64,000 bases of DNA, from assembly GCF_902459465.1 (NCBI RefSeq), contig NC_047063.1, positions 4,278,001 through 4,342,000 on the forward strand. Direction: 5' to 3'. Every line of letters begins with the position of its first letter. Position 1 is the stretch's first letter. A program made the translations under genes and the position numbers. Positions 45,656-56,439 of this stretch are shown one piece after another. Origin of the DNA: Asterias rubens. Its lineage: Eukaryota; Echinodermata; Asteroidea; Forcipulatida; Asteriidae. The notes under the pieces are model-generated. The model had not been told where the DNA came from and did not search any database. It was given only the letters and a program-made list of their open reading frames with translations.

Positions 45656-47830
45656 TCAAGCGTATCAAAATCCGGAATGTTGGGGGCAGGGTCGACAAGC
45701 TTTATCAAAGTGAAGGCTGTTGTGTTTTGTTCAGAAATTACGAGAATGTATAGTTTTGACGTTCGCAGATGGAAGTACACGCATCATTGCTTGTTTTTTT
45801 TTGCAATCACAAACACAAATTTATGATCACCATAATCATAACTTGTTGAAACTAGTCCTGTTGTGGTATAGCCCATTGATACCGTTTTGTTAAGATCAAC
45901 CAATGGTTCACCCAGATATCGTCAAAGCTTTCCGAACCTCCACATATAAGTGCGGATGACACCATACTTAATACAAGCAAGTCAATCTTGTGGAAAAGTA
46001 CACTCTATTAGCAGCACTCTTTTTTAAATATTATAAATGGTGATTATTCCAGAAACCTGGACCTTAATGTGTAGTTTGTGTATTCTAAGTGGCTTTTATA
46101 GACAATTTTGCATAATAGCGCAAACCAAAGATCTCTATTAAAAACGAAAGGGTTATAAAAGGCAGAGTACACATATGTACATGTATGCCTATGTTTTCGT
46201 TGCGATGATATCTTTGTTAATGAAAGGCTTTACATACAAAGGGATCAGCTTTCAAACCGTACACTTAATTCTTTTATTCTAGGTATGGAACATGCTTGGT
46301 AATTTGCCTCAGCTCCAAATAATTTTGATATGAAACTTTTTTTTTTTTAAATTACTATCATTGTTTAACTTTTAAGTTATCCTAAGAAATCATGATTCTG
46401 TCTAAAATACGGACATGTTCTTTAGCAATGTAATAAAACTACAAAAAGTACCCTTGTTTCTTTCACAAATCAAAATAAACAAGTTGAATTGTAATGAACT
46501 ATGAAGTGTGATACACTGAACCTGTGTGGGGCTTCAAGATATTTGTGTACTGTAGATAAGATATTGAGGAAACCTCAATTGTATGTGGCTGGATAACCCA
46601 AACCGGGGGAAATAATGTACTAACCTTTTTTGCTTTTTTGCTTTGACATTTGCTGCATTTGTAAAGTCTTTGCCAGCTCCTTTTACTGCCGGCAATGAAG
46701 ACAAATTTCCGTAGGTAGTTCAAAAAGACCGGGAAAGCCACCTTTGACCTTCATATCCTTCGTGATAACTTGTGAACGGGAGAACTGACCAATTTTCGGT
46801 TGTAATGTTGTACAGGTTTAAGGCCATGTGTGTCTGCCAGGCGACCACACATTTTGACAGTGTGCGTGTTCCCTGTAACAATGGTGTTAAGAAACATACA
46901 GCAAAAGCATGGGTGTACCGACTACCGTGCGTCGACACACATGGTGCTGTCAACTGGAACAACACGACCTTTGACCCAAGGTCAAGCAGGGATATTTAAA
47001 TTAATTAATTTGATGAGTTACTACTATTGCAATGAACCCTCTGATGTCGTCGGACGTGTCTACCCATGCCATTCATCTCTTTTAAAGTGACAATATAATA
47101 GAGATAAACCTGGCTACCCATGGACCCATGATGGACTGCCGTTTTGGGGGAAGTACAATTGCGTAAGATACGTTGCGCGTCTTGCAACGCACGCGTTGAC
47201 TCAACTTCAATGTCTGATATCAAGGAATGCTGTGTTCTTCAAAGAGACCGGATAACTTTGTTGGCATCTAATATTATTCAGCCAACTTAAAAGGTGTTTT
47301 ATTAGGCTCTTTAGTGTCTTGATAAAAAGGGAAACTTATGGAAGTTGAAAGAATTTGCCTCGCAGGATAAATACATAGCCGGATATATCCGGTTTTAGCC
47401 GGATAACTTTGTTGATATCTAATATCATTCAGCAAACTAGACAGGTGTTTTATTATAGGTTTGTTGGTGTCTTGATATGGAATATTATGGAAGTTAAAGG
47501 AAATTTGCCTCGCATGATAAATACTTTGACTGCCGGTCGTAGTATTATATATTGATGGGGTAAATAAACATTTTCAAAATAAAGCATTTGAGCATTTGGC
47601 AGATATGAATATGCCTCACTGTGTTTGTTATTCAATGGTTTGACTAGAGCTCCTCCTTCCTTAAATGCTGGTCCCACTTTCTCAGAGCTTCTTAAACAGG
47701 AACATATATTGCTTCTTTACTGCTTAGCAGAAATGAGCAGGATACCAGCCACACATATAACATGTGGCATTGTGTACCCTTATTCTGTCAATAGTAATTG
47801 TGTTGTGCTTAGCTTCTTTACGTGAACAGT

Positions 47831-48011
47831 GCAAAAAAATAGTTAATGGCCTGACGTTTCGACCCTAGCAGAGTCTTTCTCGACGGCTTTCTCTCTTTAC
47901 TTCGTGAAACACTCTGCTAGGGTCGAAACGTCAGGTCATTAACTATTTTGTGCATCTATACTCGCGGTCCATTTGGTTGGTAAGTTGTTTTCAACAGCTA
48001 ATTTTATTTGC
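47831..48011. mobile_element. Foldback insertion flanked by a 16-bp direct repeat
   Basis: TCTTTACGTGAACAGT occurs at 47815-47830 and again at 48012-48027, flanking 181 bp. The insert contains inverted arms of about 39 bp, AGTTAATGGCCTGACGTTTC ... / ... GAAACGTCAGGTCATTAACT (47834-47874, 47911-47949). A related single arm occurs at about 24575-24620. Confidence 0.75.
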
Positions 48012-48497
48012 TCTTTACGTGAACAGTATAACATTTTCCAAAGTATGGCTTAGATAGTCTTACAACGACGTATAGCCATCATTGACGAAAAATATCAGTG
48101 TTTTGTCGGAGTTCAAGCTTTTTAAATGTGTGCTTGTGAAAACGTAGCAGTTTTTCAAGTAAAAAAAAACGTCATGAGAAAGGTCGTGCTGAGGCACTGG
48201 ATCCCGAATCCACGTGATGTATTACCAGGAATACATTTTATTTTAGAAAGGCCGTTGAAAATATCGTCATTAGAATTTCCCCTCTAAATCCGTTGCCAGG
48301 TTGCAGTGTAATGTACCATGCCAACCGTCCATCCCAGTTCCTTTACATCCAGGTCGACTTGACTTTGAAATCAAATTATCTGTCAGTTAACAATGTTTTT
48401 CAAAAGCTTGAGTTTTTTGTAATTTGAACTCAATTCAATTTTACTAGATGAGAAATTTCAGACCTTTGTCTGAATTTTGATGGGTTGCTGGTGAAAG

Positions 48498-48520
48498 TTT
48501 TTTTTTTTTTTTTTTTTTTT
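48498..48520 (+). repeat. Poly-T tract (T23)
   Basis: An uninterrupted run of 23 T. It could be the A-tail of a retroposed sequence on the - strand, but no homologous body was identified beside it. Confidence 0.95.
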
Positions 48521-49146
48521 AACGGAATATAAGCCTGTCTTGCTTTTTGTGCACCATAGTTCAACAGTTTTTTGTGTGAAAACGGGAAGGCCTAGCCTGT
48601 GCAGAATGCAAGCAACGTATTTTAATTTAAAAATTATTGTTTTCAGATGACGATCATATTTTCTCGTTTCTAACAGAGTGTGCAGTTAGACATTTAAAAA
48701 CACAATACAAAGTCTTACTGTGCCTAAATAGCACTTTCCCTCTTTCTTTTCTGACTAATGTCGTGCCTGGAATTATAATTGCACGTGGGTGTTAAAGGAA
48801 GGGAGTACTTTGGGCAAATACCCAACAAGTAAATGACCTTAATAACTTAATAATTAAGAGCACTCAGGGGAGCTGTTGATATTATAAAACACTGTGACAA
48901 AATATTCCCCTTCGAACTTATGCAGTTTAAAAGAGATGGGTACTTGTTTTCACCTCGAGAAAGGCATAAAAAAAATACACAACGCTATGCAAGGGTGTTG
49001 TTTTACTGTATATGCTTTCTTGCAGCTTCGACGACCAATTTATTCAGCCCAAATTTTCACAGGTCTGTTATTTTCTATAAGGGTACACTAAGTGAGGTTA
49101 CACCCTTTTCAGGAAAAAGGTATTGTGTATCTGTGAGGTGCGATCG

Positions 49147-49373
49147 TTAAAGGCAGTGGACACTATTAGTAATTGTCAAAGACCAGTCATCTCAATTGGT
49201 GTATATCTCAACATGTGCATCAAATAACAAACCTGTGAAATTTGAACTCAATTGGTCGTCGAAGTAGCGAGATAATAACGAAAGAAAAAACACCCTTGTC
49301 ACACGAAGTTGTGTGCTTTCAGATGCTTGATTTCGAGACCTCAAAATCTTATTCTGAGGTCCACTGCCTTTAA
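49147..49373 (+). mobile_element. TTAA MITE, AGGCAGTGGACAC family, internally deleted copy
   Basis: TTAA flanks both ends (49147-49150, 49370-49373). The left two thirds match copies 1 and 2 through GATTTCGAGACCTCAAAATC. They then join directly to CCACTGCCT at the right end, so about 110-140 bp are missing. It lies about 150 bp past the stop codon of the GPCR gene. Confidence 0.8.
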
Positions 49374-49518
49374 AGGTGACATAATATCCATGGTGAGGTG
49401 CGAGCATTGTATGCCAAGTAGATCATACTTAAATTAGAAGCTTGGATCATACCCTGATTAATAAAAATGTCAACAAGTCATCTTCAACAAGGTTTAACCT
49501 AAACTTGGTTGTGATCTA

Positions 49519-50853
49519 TCAACATCGGAGTTTCTGCAGTTCTATCTTGCAGTCCTTCTTAAATCGTCTGTTGGCAAAGCCATAGATGAACGGGTTAATG
49601 GCGTGGTTGATATACTCCAACAGGGAGCTCAGACCCACTCCAAGCATGACATTCGGGTGGACAACTACCATGGGTGATTGGTCCACTACGAGCAGGGCAA
49701 CGTACGCCCACCTTGGCAGCCATGAGATGAGGAACACCACGCTGGTTATCAGCAGCATCCTCGTGGTCTTTCGCTGTAGGCTTGTGACGGGTCTTTTGGG
49801 GACGGTCGGGGGTTTCTCGTCTCTGTCGGCAGATGGGCTGGGTTCACTTACGGGCATTTCACCTGATGCCTGAATGGGGTTCACTGCAGGCCTAATACTT
49901 TGCTTCACGGAAGTGGTTACCAATGTACTTGTACTCGCATGTGTACCAGCATTGTTGGCAGCCAAAATGTTGCGCTCTCTGATGAGGAAATTGTCCTTTG
50001 GAACAGATATTGAGTTTGCTGGCGTCACTCTCCTTTCAGTGGATACATCTGAGGAAGGTTCATGAATCCAAGCTTGCTTAGTTAATGTACCCTTTTTAAA
50101 GTCAATTCTATGGACACTCATATCAAGTGCATCCTCTAAGTTTGAGCTAGTGTTTGGAGTACTGTTTTGTACACCATCAATGACCGATGTCACCATAATG
50201 TTTGTTTTTGATGACGACTGTCTTCTGTTTGCAAACTTTTTGGGGAATATACCAGTTTTCACATGCTTTCTTATGGTTATGTATACCTTTCTGTAGCATA
50301 TAATGATTATAAATAATGCAGACATGAAGCATAGTACCTGGAACACCAGTGTTATTTGACCCGTCAACGGTGAAGGCGCGAAAAGTTCAACAATTCCCGC
50401 CACGTTGATGGTCGCCGAGTAGAAAACGCAGCATACCACTGCAACGTGCGCCCGTTTTCGATTGAAGAAACGCCGTTGTGGTCGGCAGACGCAGTCGTAC
50501 CGATCAAACGCGATCACGCTGGTGATCATCAGCGAAGACGCAATCGCGGTAAATAACAACAAATCTGTGCAACCGTTGTACTCAGGACGTATGTGTCGGT
50601 TGATTAAAAGACAGCTTGAGGCGGCCCTGAAGATCATGAACAAACAAGAGAAGAGGTCCGCCCAGGCTAGCCCCATGATGAGCACCGTTGTGCTGGTCTT
50701 AAATGGTTTAGCCCAGTACACACGAAGGATGAGACAATTACCAGGAAGTCCAACTATCATCACCAGTGGGTAGAACACTAACGTGAAGATCTCCACTACA
50801 AGGGAACATGTCTGTTCTACAACCACGGTGTCATTTATCTGCGTTTCATACAT
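49519..50853 (-). CDS. Rhodopsin-class (class A) G protein-coupled receptor, orphan, single exon
   Basis: Seven-helix plasma-membrane receptor of 444 residues, intronless in its coding part. I chose the ATG at 50853 (MYETQINDT). The open frame runs a few codons further to a TGA, but no other ATG occurs in it. Motifs (numbered from this ATG): GLPGN in helix 1 (35-39), LAWAD in helix 2 (D66), C95 before helix 3, DRY at 117-119, FLISWLP in helix 6 (374-380) and NPFIY in helix 7 (420-424). There is one N-glycosylation site near the start (NDT, 7-9). The third intracellular loop is very long (about 170 residues, Ser/Thr/Pro-rich). Oddities: the second extracellular loop is very short (around FAPSPLTG) and has no cysteine to pair with C95, and helix 4 lacks its usual tryptophan. 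There is no aspartate of the aminergic type in helix 3. The ligand is unknown; DRYDCVCRP after helix 3 is a useful search string. Confidence 0.9.
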   Translation of the reverse strand: MYETQINDTVVVEQTCSLVVEIFTLVFYPLVMIVGLPGNCLILRVYWAKPFKTSTTVLIMGLAWADLFSCLFMIFRAASSCLLINRHIRPEYNGCTDLLLFTAIASSLMITSVIAFDRYDCVCRPQRRFFNRKRAHVAVVCCVFYSATINVAGIVELFAPSPLTGQITLVFQVLCFMSALFIIIICYRKVYITIRKHVKTGIFPKKFANRRQSSSKTNIMVTSVIDGVQNSTPNTSSNLEDALDMSVHRIDFKKGTLTKQAWIHEPSSDVSTERRVTPANSISVPKDNFLIRERNILAANNAGTHASTSTLVTTSVKQSIRPAVNPIQASGEMPVSEPSPSADRDEKPPTVPKRPVTSLQRKTTRMLLITSVVFLISWLPRWAYVALLVVDQSPMVVVHPNVMLGVGLSSLLEYINHAINPFIYGFANRRFKKDCKIELQKLRC

Positions 50854-53800
50854 CGTGAAAAGATTCAAATCGAGTTATGAAAACAATTGGGAATTAGATC
50901 AGTGATCCACAACAAAATTCGAGAACTTCACTCTCCTATTTAGAAGAGAAAAACACTCTCCGATCCTGTGATTTCCTCTGTTAAGATTGAAATAGGGTTC
51001 TGCGTAAGTTTAGGTATTGTTTCAGTGATCCACGAAATCTTTTAAAGACTTCTCTCTCACGAGAGATAATAAAACACCATCCAAAAACTGTTAGTGATGT
51101 ATCTCCACTAGCTGAAAACAACAGACGGAAATTGAAAACGATACTCCCGTGCGGATCGACAATGCTTAGAGAGTTTTATCGGTTCGGGAGGAACAGCGGA
51201 CGGGTCCGGTGTGCTCACGCACGCTCCGACGCAACTGACTGATAACTAACTGACCGCGTTCGGTCACATCACACTGTTGGCTGATTTGTCATCATTCTGA
51301 CAAGAGGCACGAACTGGAAGTGTACAAACACGGGTTGCATGACCATGGTGCTACTACTAAATAACCATCAAAAGGCATGTAAAATACCTTTTTATTTCCA
51401 ACGTCACAACTCGATGTTGGAAAGCTGCTAACGGTTAGCAGTGCTGTCAAATAAATAAAATTTCTCAGTAAGCAGAAAATCTACACTGTTTTGTAAGCAG
51501 CTCTTTGAAATTGGGCCCTGTTCTTTTCAAGCGGACAACAACAGTCAAGGCTTTCAATGGCTACGGCCAGAATGCCAACATCTCTAGTCTTAGCCATTTG
51601 ACTCAATATGAAACCATAAATGCAAAAGTGCACATACAGCCACAATGGGTGCACTAATTACACGAGATAACAACAAACAACAACATAAACATCGGGTCAT
51701 AAAAATAATTTATGAGTAGTCGTAAGAGAGGGAAAGAGGGAGGGAGAGAAAGTGGAAAGTGGTCATTGAAAGCAGAGACCATTACAGTTTACCGGTCATA
51801 GAACCGTAGCCCATCCAATTTCACGATCCTTTTGTCGTGATCAAAACCCATTATTATCTCGGGGCTGCAAAATGTCAAACTTAAAAATCAAACGGTGACG
51901 ATTACGGCACTTTTTTTGGTTGTGAAGATATTTTTAAAGTAGAATAAAAAAGATCCACATGGGTTCCGATAATGTTGTTCTGCATTTAGAATGTACTGAC
52001 GCAATGATACGCGATACCTCACAGTATCTTCTTGGGAGTGGGATGCCAACAAATTAACAAGGCTTGAACAACAAACAAAGAGGCTTCGGTATTACCGGTA
52101 TAGGACTTGCAAGGAAGAAGCTGACGTAAGGACTGACGGAAACTAGTTTCAAACGGTTTCTGTGTGTCAAAGTGAACACGAACATCATGTCGTTAAACAT
52201 GAGGTTAAACATGAGGTTGCACTAAGTTAAACATGAGGTGATGACAAGCATGTTGGTTATTGGATCAGCAATACACTTATAAGAATCAACAATAACACAA
52301 TTAGTCTGTATAACGACAGAGAATAATATAACAAAGCCACATATGTCATCGCAAGGGTGTTTAGTTACCCACTTTGATAACCACAACGTACTATCACTAA
52401 AAACCTATGCAGTTGTCTAAACATAATGGTTTTATTAACAACTTGAATATGTAATGTTTTACCATGGTTTTACATGGCCGGTGTGGCAGGAGATAATGCT
52501 GTACCCTAGCGGCAGGAGATATAATGACCCCCACAAGGGAAACTGTGTACTAATATAATGATAGATAGCGCCCTCTTTTGAATTTTCCTCGTCCAGCCCA
52601 TGTAAATTCCGCACTTTTATGGGGGACAGAGTGGACAGATTTCCCAAGGTTTTTGGGGTCATATCACCACTGGCCATCGCATGTGTAGCAACCAACGAGA
52701 CGTCATATCATTGTGTCGATAACAATAATGATCCATGGATACAAAAATATAACTGTTTCACAACTAAACTTGGTCCGGTTTGATTCTCTATGGTTTGATA
52801 GAGCTGCCATGATAAGCACAATCGAAGCTAGCAGAAAGGGGAAAAATGGTTAACGCAAACAGGTCAACAGCCAAGATGTATAATTTGTAAATGATTTCAT
52901 GCTCAACTGCGCTTTACAGAAACTTGTTATAAGCTCCTGCTTAAATGACTCACTTGGCGTTCCCCGGATTATATTCTTGGTTTCAGAGCCGTGCATGATT
53001 TGCATGCACAGCGCCCTCTATTAAAATATTAAATTGACGTCTTCGTGAAGTTCGTACTTCTTTCGTACACTATTTGAAATGACTATTTTGGAAATATAGT
53101 TGCAATATTATACTGCCCTGCGTGATACTTAGTATTTGCTGTGTTTAACATCATTCAGTACAGTGTTTAGAAAAGGGAGAAACAACCCTCATGGGATCAG
53201 AGACCGTGCAAGCAACCCGCAAAACATAACGACTTTCATTAACAAAAATCCACCCGATTTTAAAATGGGATAAAATGTAAAGTTGGAAATATTCAGACTA
53301 TTACATACTTTGCTTGTTTGTCACGTTCTCGAAAAGAAAGTAAAAGGCTTCTCCAGTGACATCTACTGATGTCGCAATCATGACTTAACTGCACTAATAC
53401 CAGAACGCTGTTATGAGGCAATCTTTACCCCTTTTCGGTTTGAGGCATCGATGTGTTAAAAGCTGCCTTTTTCTAATCAAACTCAGACAATGAATGTCTA
53501 AGGATGACAATTACTCTTGCCAGTGGAATACTAAAAAAGCAATTATTGCGCCAAAGCTTCCGGAGGGAGGCAAAACCTTAAAAATAAGTAGGAAATAAAC
53601 ACATCACCCCCGGATGACAAGATAGAGCCTGACGTGCCTGCAAGATAACAGTATTATTGGCATCCTCCTCCCTTTGCTGTCATCATCTCGGGATGAGTCC
53701 TTGCTCTGAGAAGGAGTAAGAGACCTCAACGAGTCAAAGTCATACGTTCAATAGTGTCGTTTCAAGTAAATTAGAAAAACCCTCAACACCCTGTGGTCAA

Positions 53801-54197
53801 GTGGTGCTCGACCCCACAGGGGGAATTGGAAACCGGAGACCAAGGCAAGCAAAAAGAAACGCACTCCCAAACTGAGCGTTGTTGGGGGTAACAGTGTGGA
53901 GGCGCAGGTGAAGTGACAGCGTGCGTATCGCCTGCCGCTCTTATCTGTTGGGAAACAGGGATTGATGTTAAATCTGAACGAGCATCAAGTGGAGTCTATA
54001 GTTACGCGAGCATTCAGGGGCGGGCGATCTCTCTACAGCACAGTGATCTGCGTTGGATTCTGATGCATGGTGTTTTTTCGTGATCACCTGAGTGGCAAGC
54101 ACAGCAAGAGAGGGTACGATTTCAATCGGCGAGCTCAAAACGAATGATTTTGGTAACCAAGTCGTGTACGACATCTGCATGTAATCGTGGAATAACA
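50854..54197. other. Intergenic region between two divergent receptor genes
   Basis: It separates the - strand class A receptor from the + strand class C receptor and must hold both promoters and 5' UTRs. It is notably poor in the SINEs and MITEs that fill the rest of the window, apart from a short fragment near 51470-51525. No TATA box could be assigned with confidence. Nothing else was recognised between 51530 and 53600. Confidence 0.55.
51130..51275 (-). promoter_or_regulatory. CpG-rich patch upstream of the class A receptor
   Basis: GC- and CpG-rich relative to the AT-rich surroundings (GTGCGGATCGACAATGC, GGTTCGGGAGG, CACGCACGCTCCGACGC, GACCGCGTTCGGTC). It lies about 300-400 bp upstream of the receptor ATG, where a promoter or first exon would be expected. 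The assignment is by position and composition only. Confidence 0.25.
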
Positions 54198-55107
54198 ATG
54201 TTGCCTAGGGCGTGGCTGCTACCTATGGCGAACCTCTTGATAACGTTAGTGCTATCTACTATGATGATATCGCGGGTTTTGACATCGGGTCCTCCTGGTC
54301 ATTTGGGCGAGACAAGGGAGTTGGTGAATCTGTGTGGTCTGTTCTCAATCCACTACCGTATCGTGGTGGACGACTCCAGCCTGACGGCCGGACCGATTCG
54401 CGAACGGTGCTCAAACTACCACATTCTATCCTACCTCCGGGCAAGGTCCATGATGTTCGCCGTGGAGGAAATCAACAACAGATCCGATTTCCTCCCAAAT
54501 GTGTCTCTCACCTACGAAATACACGATATCTGCAATCGCAAAAGCATAGGGCTCCAGGCTTGCATGGACTGCCTCCGTTTGGTCAACAGCAGTGGTCCCC
54601 AGACATATTCACCGGCAGATCTCCCTAAAACTAACGAACCATCTCTTGTGATCATCGGACCCGATACCTCAGAGTCCGCCATTACGATGGCGGACTTTTT
54701 ACAGATTTTCGGTGTGCCGTTGATAAGTTACTCCGCAACGAGTACTTTACTGAGCAACCGGGAAAAGTACCGGACTTTCTTTCGGACGGTTCCGGACGAC
54801 GGCTACCAGACAGTGGTCATTGCTGATATCATACGCCACTATGGTTGGAACTGGATTGCAATCATTGCCGTGGACAACAGCTATGGTCGCTCTGCGATGA
54901 ACGATTTCCTTTTGCATGCCTCCAAAAGAGGTATATGTGTGGCCTTTCAGTTGGTGGTCGGGGAAACCATGGGATATGGAGATATGCAGAGATTGTTCAG
55001 AGATCTTGAGACCTTTCCTGAACTTGAGGTGGTGGTCGCCTTCACTTATTCCAAGACTCTCTTGCCGTTTCTGGAGAGGACTGAGATGAACTCTACACCA
55101 AACAATG
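54198..55107 (+). CDS. Class C GPCR, first coding exon: signal peptide and N-terminal part of the Venus-flytrap domain
   Basis: A partial gene related to calcium-sensing, GPRC6A and type 1 taste receptors, which detect amino acids or calcium at the cell surface. From the ATG at 54198 the exon encodes 303 residues plus one base (phase 1 donor AATG|GTGAGT at 55108). Residues 1-30 are a signal peptide (hydrophobic LLITLVLS core). Family landmarks are GLFSIH (47-52), MMFAVEEIN (85-93), EIHDIC (107-112), VIIGPDTSE (151-159), PLISYSATSTLLS (174-186), FFRTVPDDGYQ (194-204) and WNWIAIIAVDNSYGRSAM (217-234). SYSATS and the tyrosine of SYGRS correspond to the amino-acid backbone-binding positions of the family (S147, A168, S170 and Y218 in human CaSR), so amino-acid binding looks possible. 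N-glycosylation sites include NRS, NVS and NSS. An in-frame ATG at 54144 has a poorer Kozak context. No cysteine-rich or seven-helix exons were found downstream. Confidence 0.88.
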
Positions 55108-55339
55108 GTGAGTTTTATCCAAGGCATTGTTTTTTATTATGGATAGAAGTTCTACAGAAATATTCAGTTCACAAACAGTCTATTAGTTCTAAGGAAATTC
55201 CACACTAACAAATGGTGAGTTTTTTGGTAACTTTTATCCGAGGCATCGTTTTTAAATGGATGGAAGTTCCACAGAAATATTTTGTTCAGAAATAGTCTAT
55301 AGTTCTTAAGAAATTCTACACCAAATAATGGTAATTTTG
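55091..55339 (+). repeat. Tandem duplication spanning the splice donor of the class C receptor exon
   Basis: Units 55091-55197, 55198-55313 and a partial one from 55314 each start TTCTACACCAAAYAATGGT or a variant. The exon end and its donor (55108) are therefore repeated: GTGAGT at 55215 and GTAATT at 55331. Between the first and second donors the reading frame meets a TAA at 55206-55208, so only the first donor gives an open product. Confidence 0.8.
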
Positions 55340-55528
55340 GCAAGTTGAGACGAATACTTTGTTAAGCCACTCAAACTTTCGAGGCATACCCAAACGTAAG
55401 CCAATACAATACTCCTGAAGTCGCAGCACTTTCCTAACTCGTCACGGCAATTTGAAACTTCTTAAATGGCGCGCGAAATGATAGCCCTTGTCAAAGTACA
55501 CCGTAAATGTCATATAAATAACTACGCC

Positions 55529-55705
55529 TTAAAGACACTGGACACCTTTGGTAACTGCCAAAGACCGTTACATACACTTGGTGTATTCCAACATTAATGC
55601 ATACCATAACAAGTTTGCGAAAATTCTGACTTCATTGGTCATCGAAGTTGCAAGAGAATATTAACGAAAAAAAACCCTCAAAATTGTGTTCTTTCAGATG
55701 TTAAT
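55529..55705 (+). mobile_element. TTAA MITE, AGGCAGTGGACAC family, 5' fragment
   Basis: TTAA followed by AGACACTGGACACCTTTGG and TTGGTCATCGAAGTTGC matches the left half of copies 1 and 2. It is cut off at about 55705, where a SINE begins. Confidence 0.65.
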
Positions 55706-55945
55706 GTTGGTTTTTACCAATACACCGATGTGTGTTAGCACTGTATACTCAGTACTTTCCCGAGTCCTGTGAAAAAAATATCACAGGCATGTTACTCGGG
55801 TGGGATTCGAACGCACGACCCTTGCATTTGGAGCAGTGTCTTACCAACTAGACTACCGAGGTTGCCCGGTAGCTAGAGGCAGTTTGAATCCTATGTTTTG
55901 GCAGCGGGTACCGCAACAATACAAGAGATGTTAAAGTTGCATCGG
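55706..55945 (-). mobile_element. tRNA-derived SINE, ACTCGGGTGGGATTCGAACC family, copy 2
   Basis: The - strand head is GGTAGTCTAGTTGGTAAGAC with a B-box GTTCGAATCCCACCCGAG. Upstream of it on the - strand the 5' extension (ATCTCTTGTATTGTTGCGGT) is longer than in copy 1. The body ends in TATACAGTGCTAACACACAT. Confidence 0.8.
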
Positions 55946-56421
55946 ATATGATTGAGAATCACAGACTTAAAAAAAAACACATTTCGAGTAATCGTTTTTA
56001 TTTGGCTTGCTAAGTTCTACAATGCATCTTCCATTGATGCTTTTGAAAACACGTCAACAACAATGACCTAATCACTTTTTTGTTCGGTTCTATTTCTTTT
56101 AAACACTAGCCAATAAGGCGAAAAACCTTTGAGCTGAAGTTTTTTGTAGCATGCAAAGAGATGGAACAACACATACATAAATAAATTAATTAAATTTGCA
56201 TTAAAGACTAAAAATTCATTTTATTGGAGCTTAGGTATTGTAATCACGAATACGCAATTCCTTATTACAAATTCATAATCCCTATAGCTACTAATTACAA
56301 ATGCGTAATTTATTCCTTCATTTCTGGAATTGTATTTTTAGACGGGCATCATTAATATTGTCATGTTAAGTTACAGTTGATTATGAGCTGTCCAAATCAA
56401 CATCCGCTCAAATTACCACCA
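55946..56421. other. Non-coding, nothing identified
   Basis: AT-rich sequence between a SINE and the putative composite transposon. It shows short direct repeats of the type AATACGCAATTCCTTATTAC / AAATGCGTAATTTATTCC but no gene or recognised element. It is either intron of the class C receptor or intergenic. Confidence 0.5.
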
Positions 56422-56439
56422 CACACAGAGGAAAGATTA

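Larger units (their letters stand above)
44130..49518. other. Intergenic region between SAMTOR and the rhodopsin-class GPCR
   Basis: No coding exon was recognised. The region contains a dispersed repeat with a nested hAT-like element (44970-45655), a foldback with a 16-bp target duplication (47815-48027), a poly-T tract and a deleted TTAA MITE (49147-49373). The two flanking genes are convergent. The stretches 45660-47800 and 48030-49140 otherwise hold nothing identifiable. Confidence 0.6.

Noticed and set aside
50854..50868. Start of the class A receptor five codons further upstream
   Set aside because: The upstream codon at 50866-50868 is TTG, not ATG; the first real ATG is at 50851-50853.
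54144..54197. Upstream in-frame ATG of the class C receptor
   Set aside because: Its Kozak context is poor (C at -3), and the ATG at 54198 has A at -3 and places the hydrophobic signal-peptide core at the usual distance. It cannot be excluded.
54212..54628. 138-codon open frame over the class C receptor exon
   Set aside because: Another frame of a recognised exon; the composition is Arg/Pro-rich and lacks motifs.
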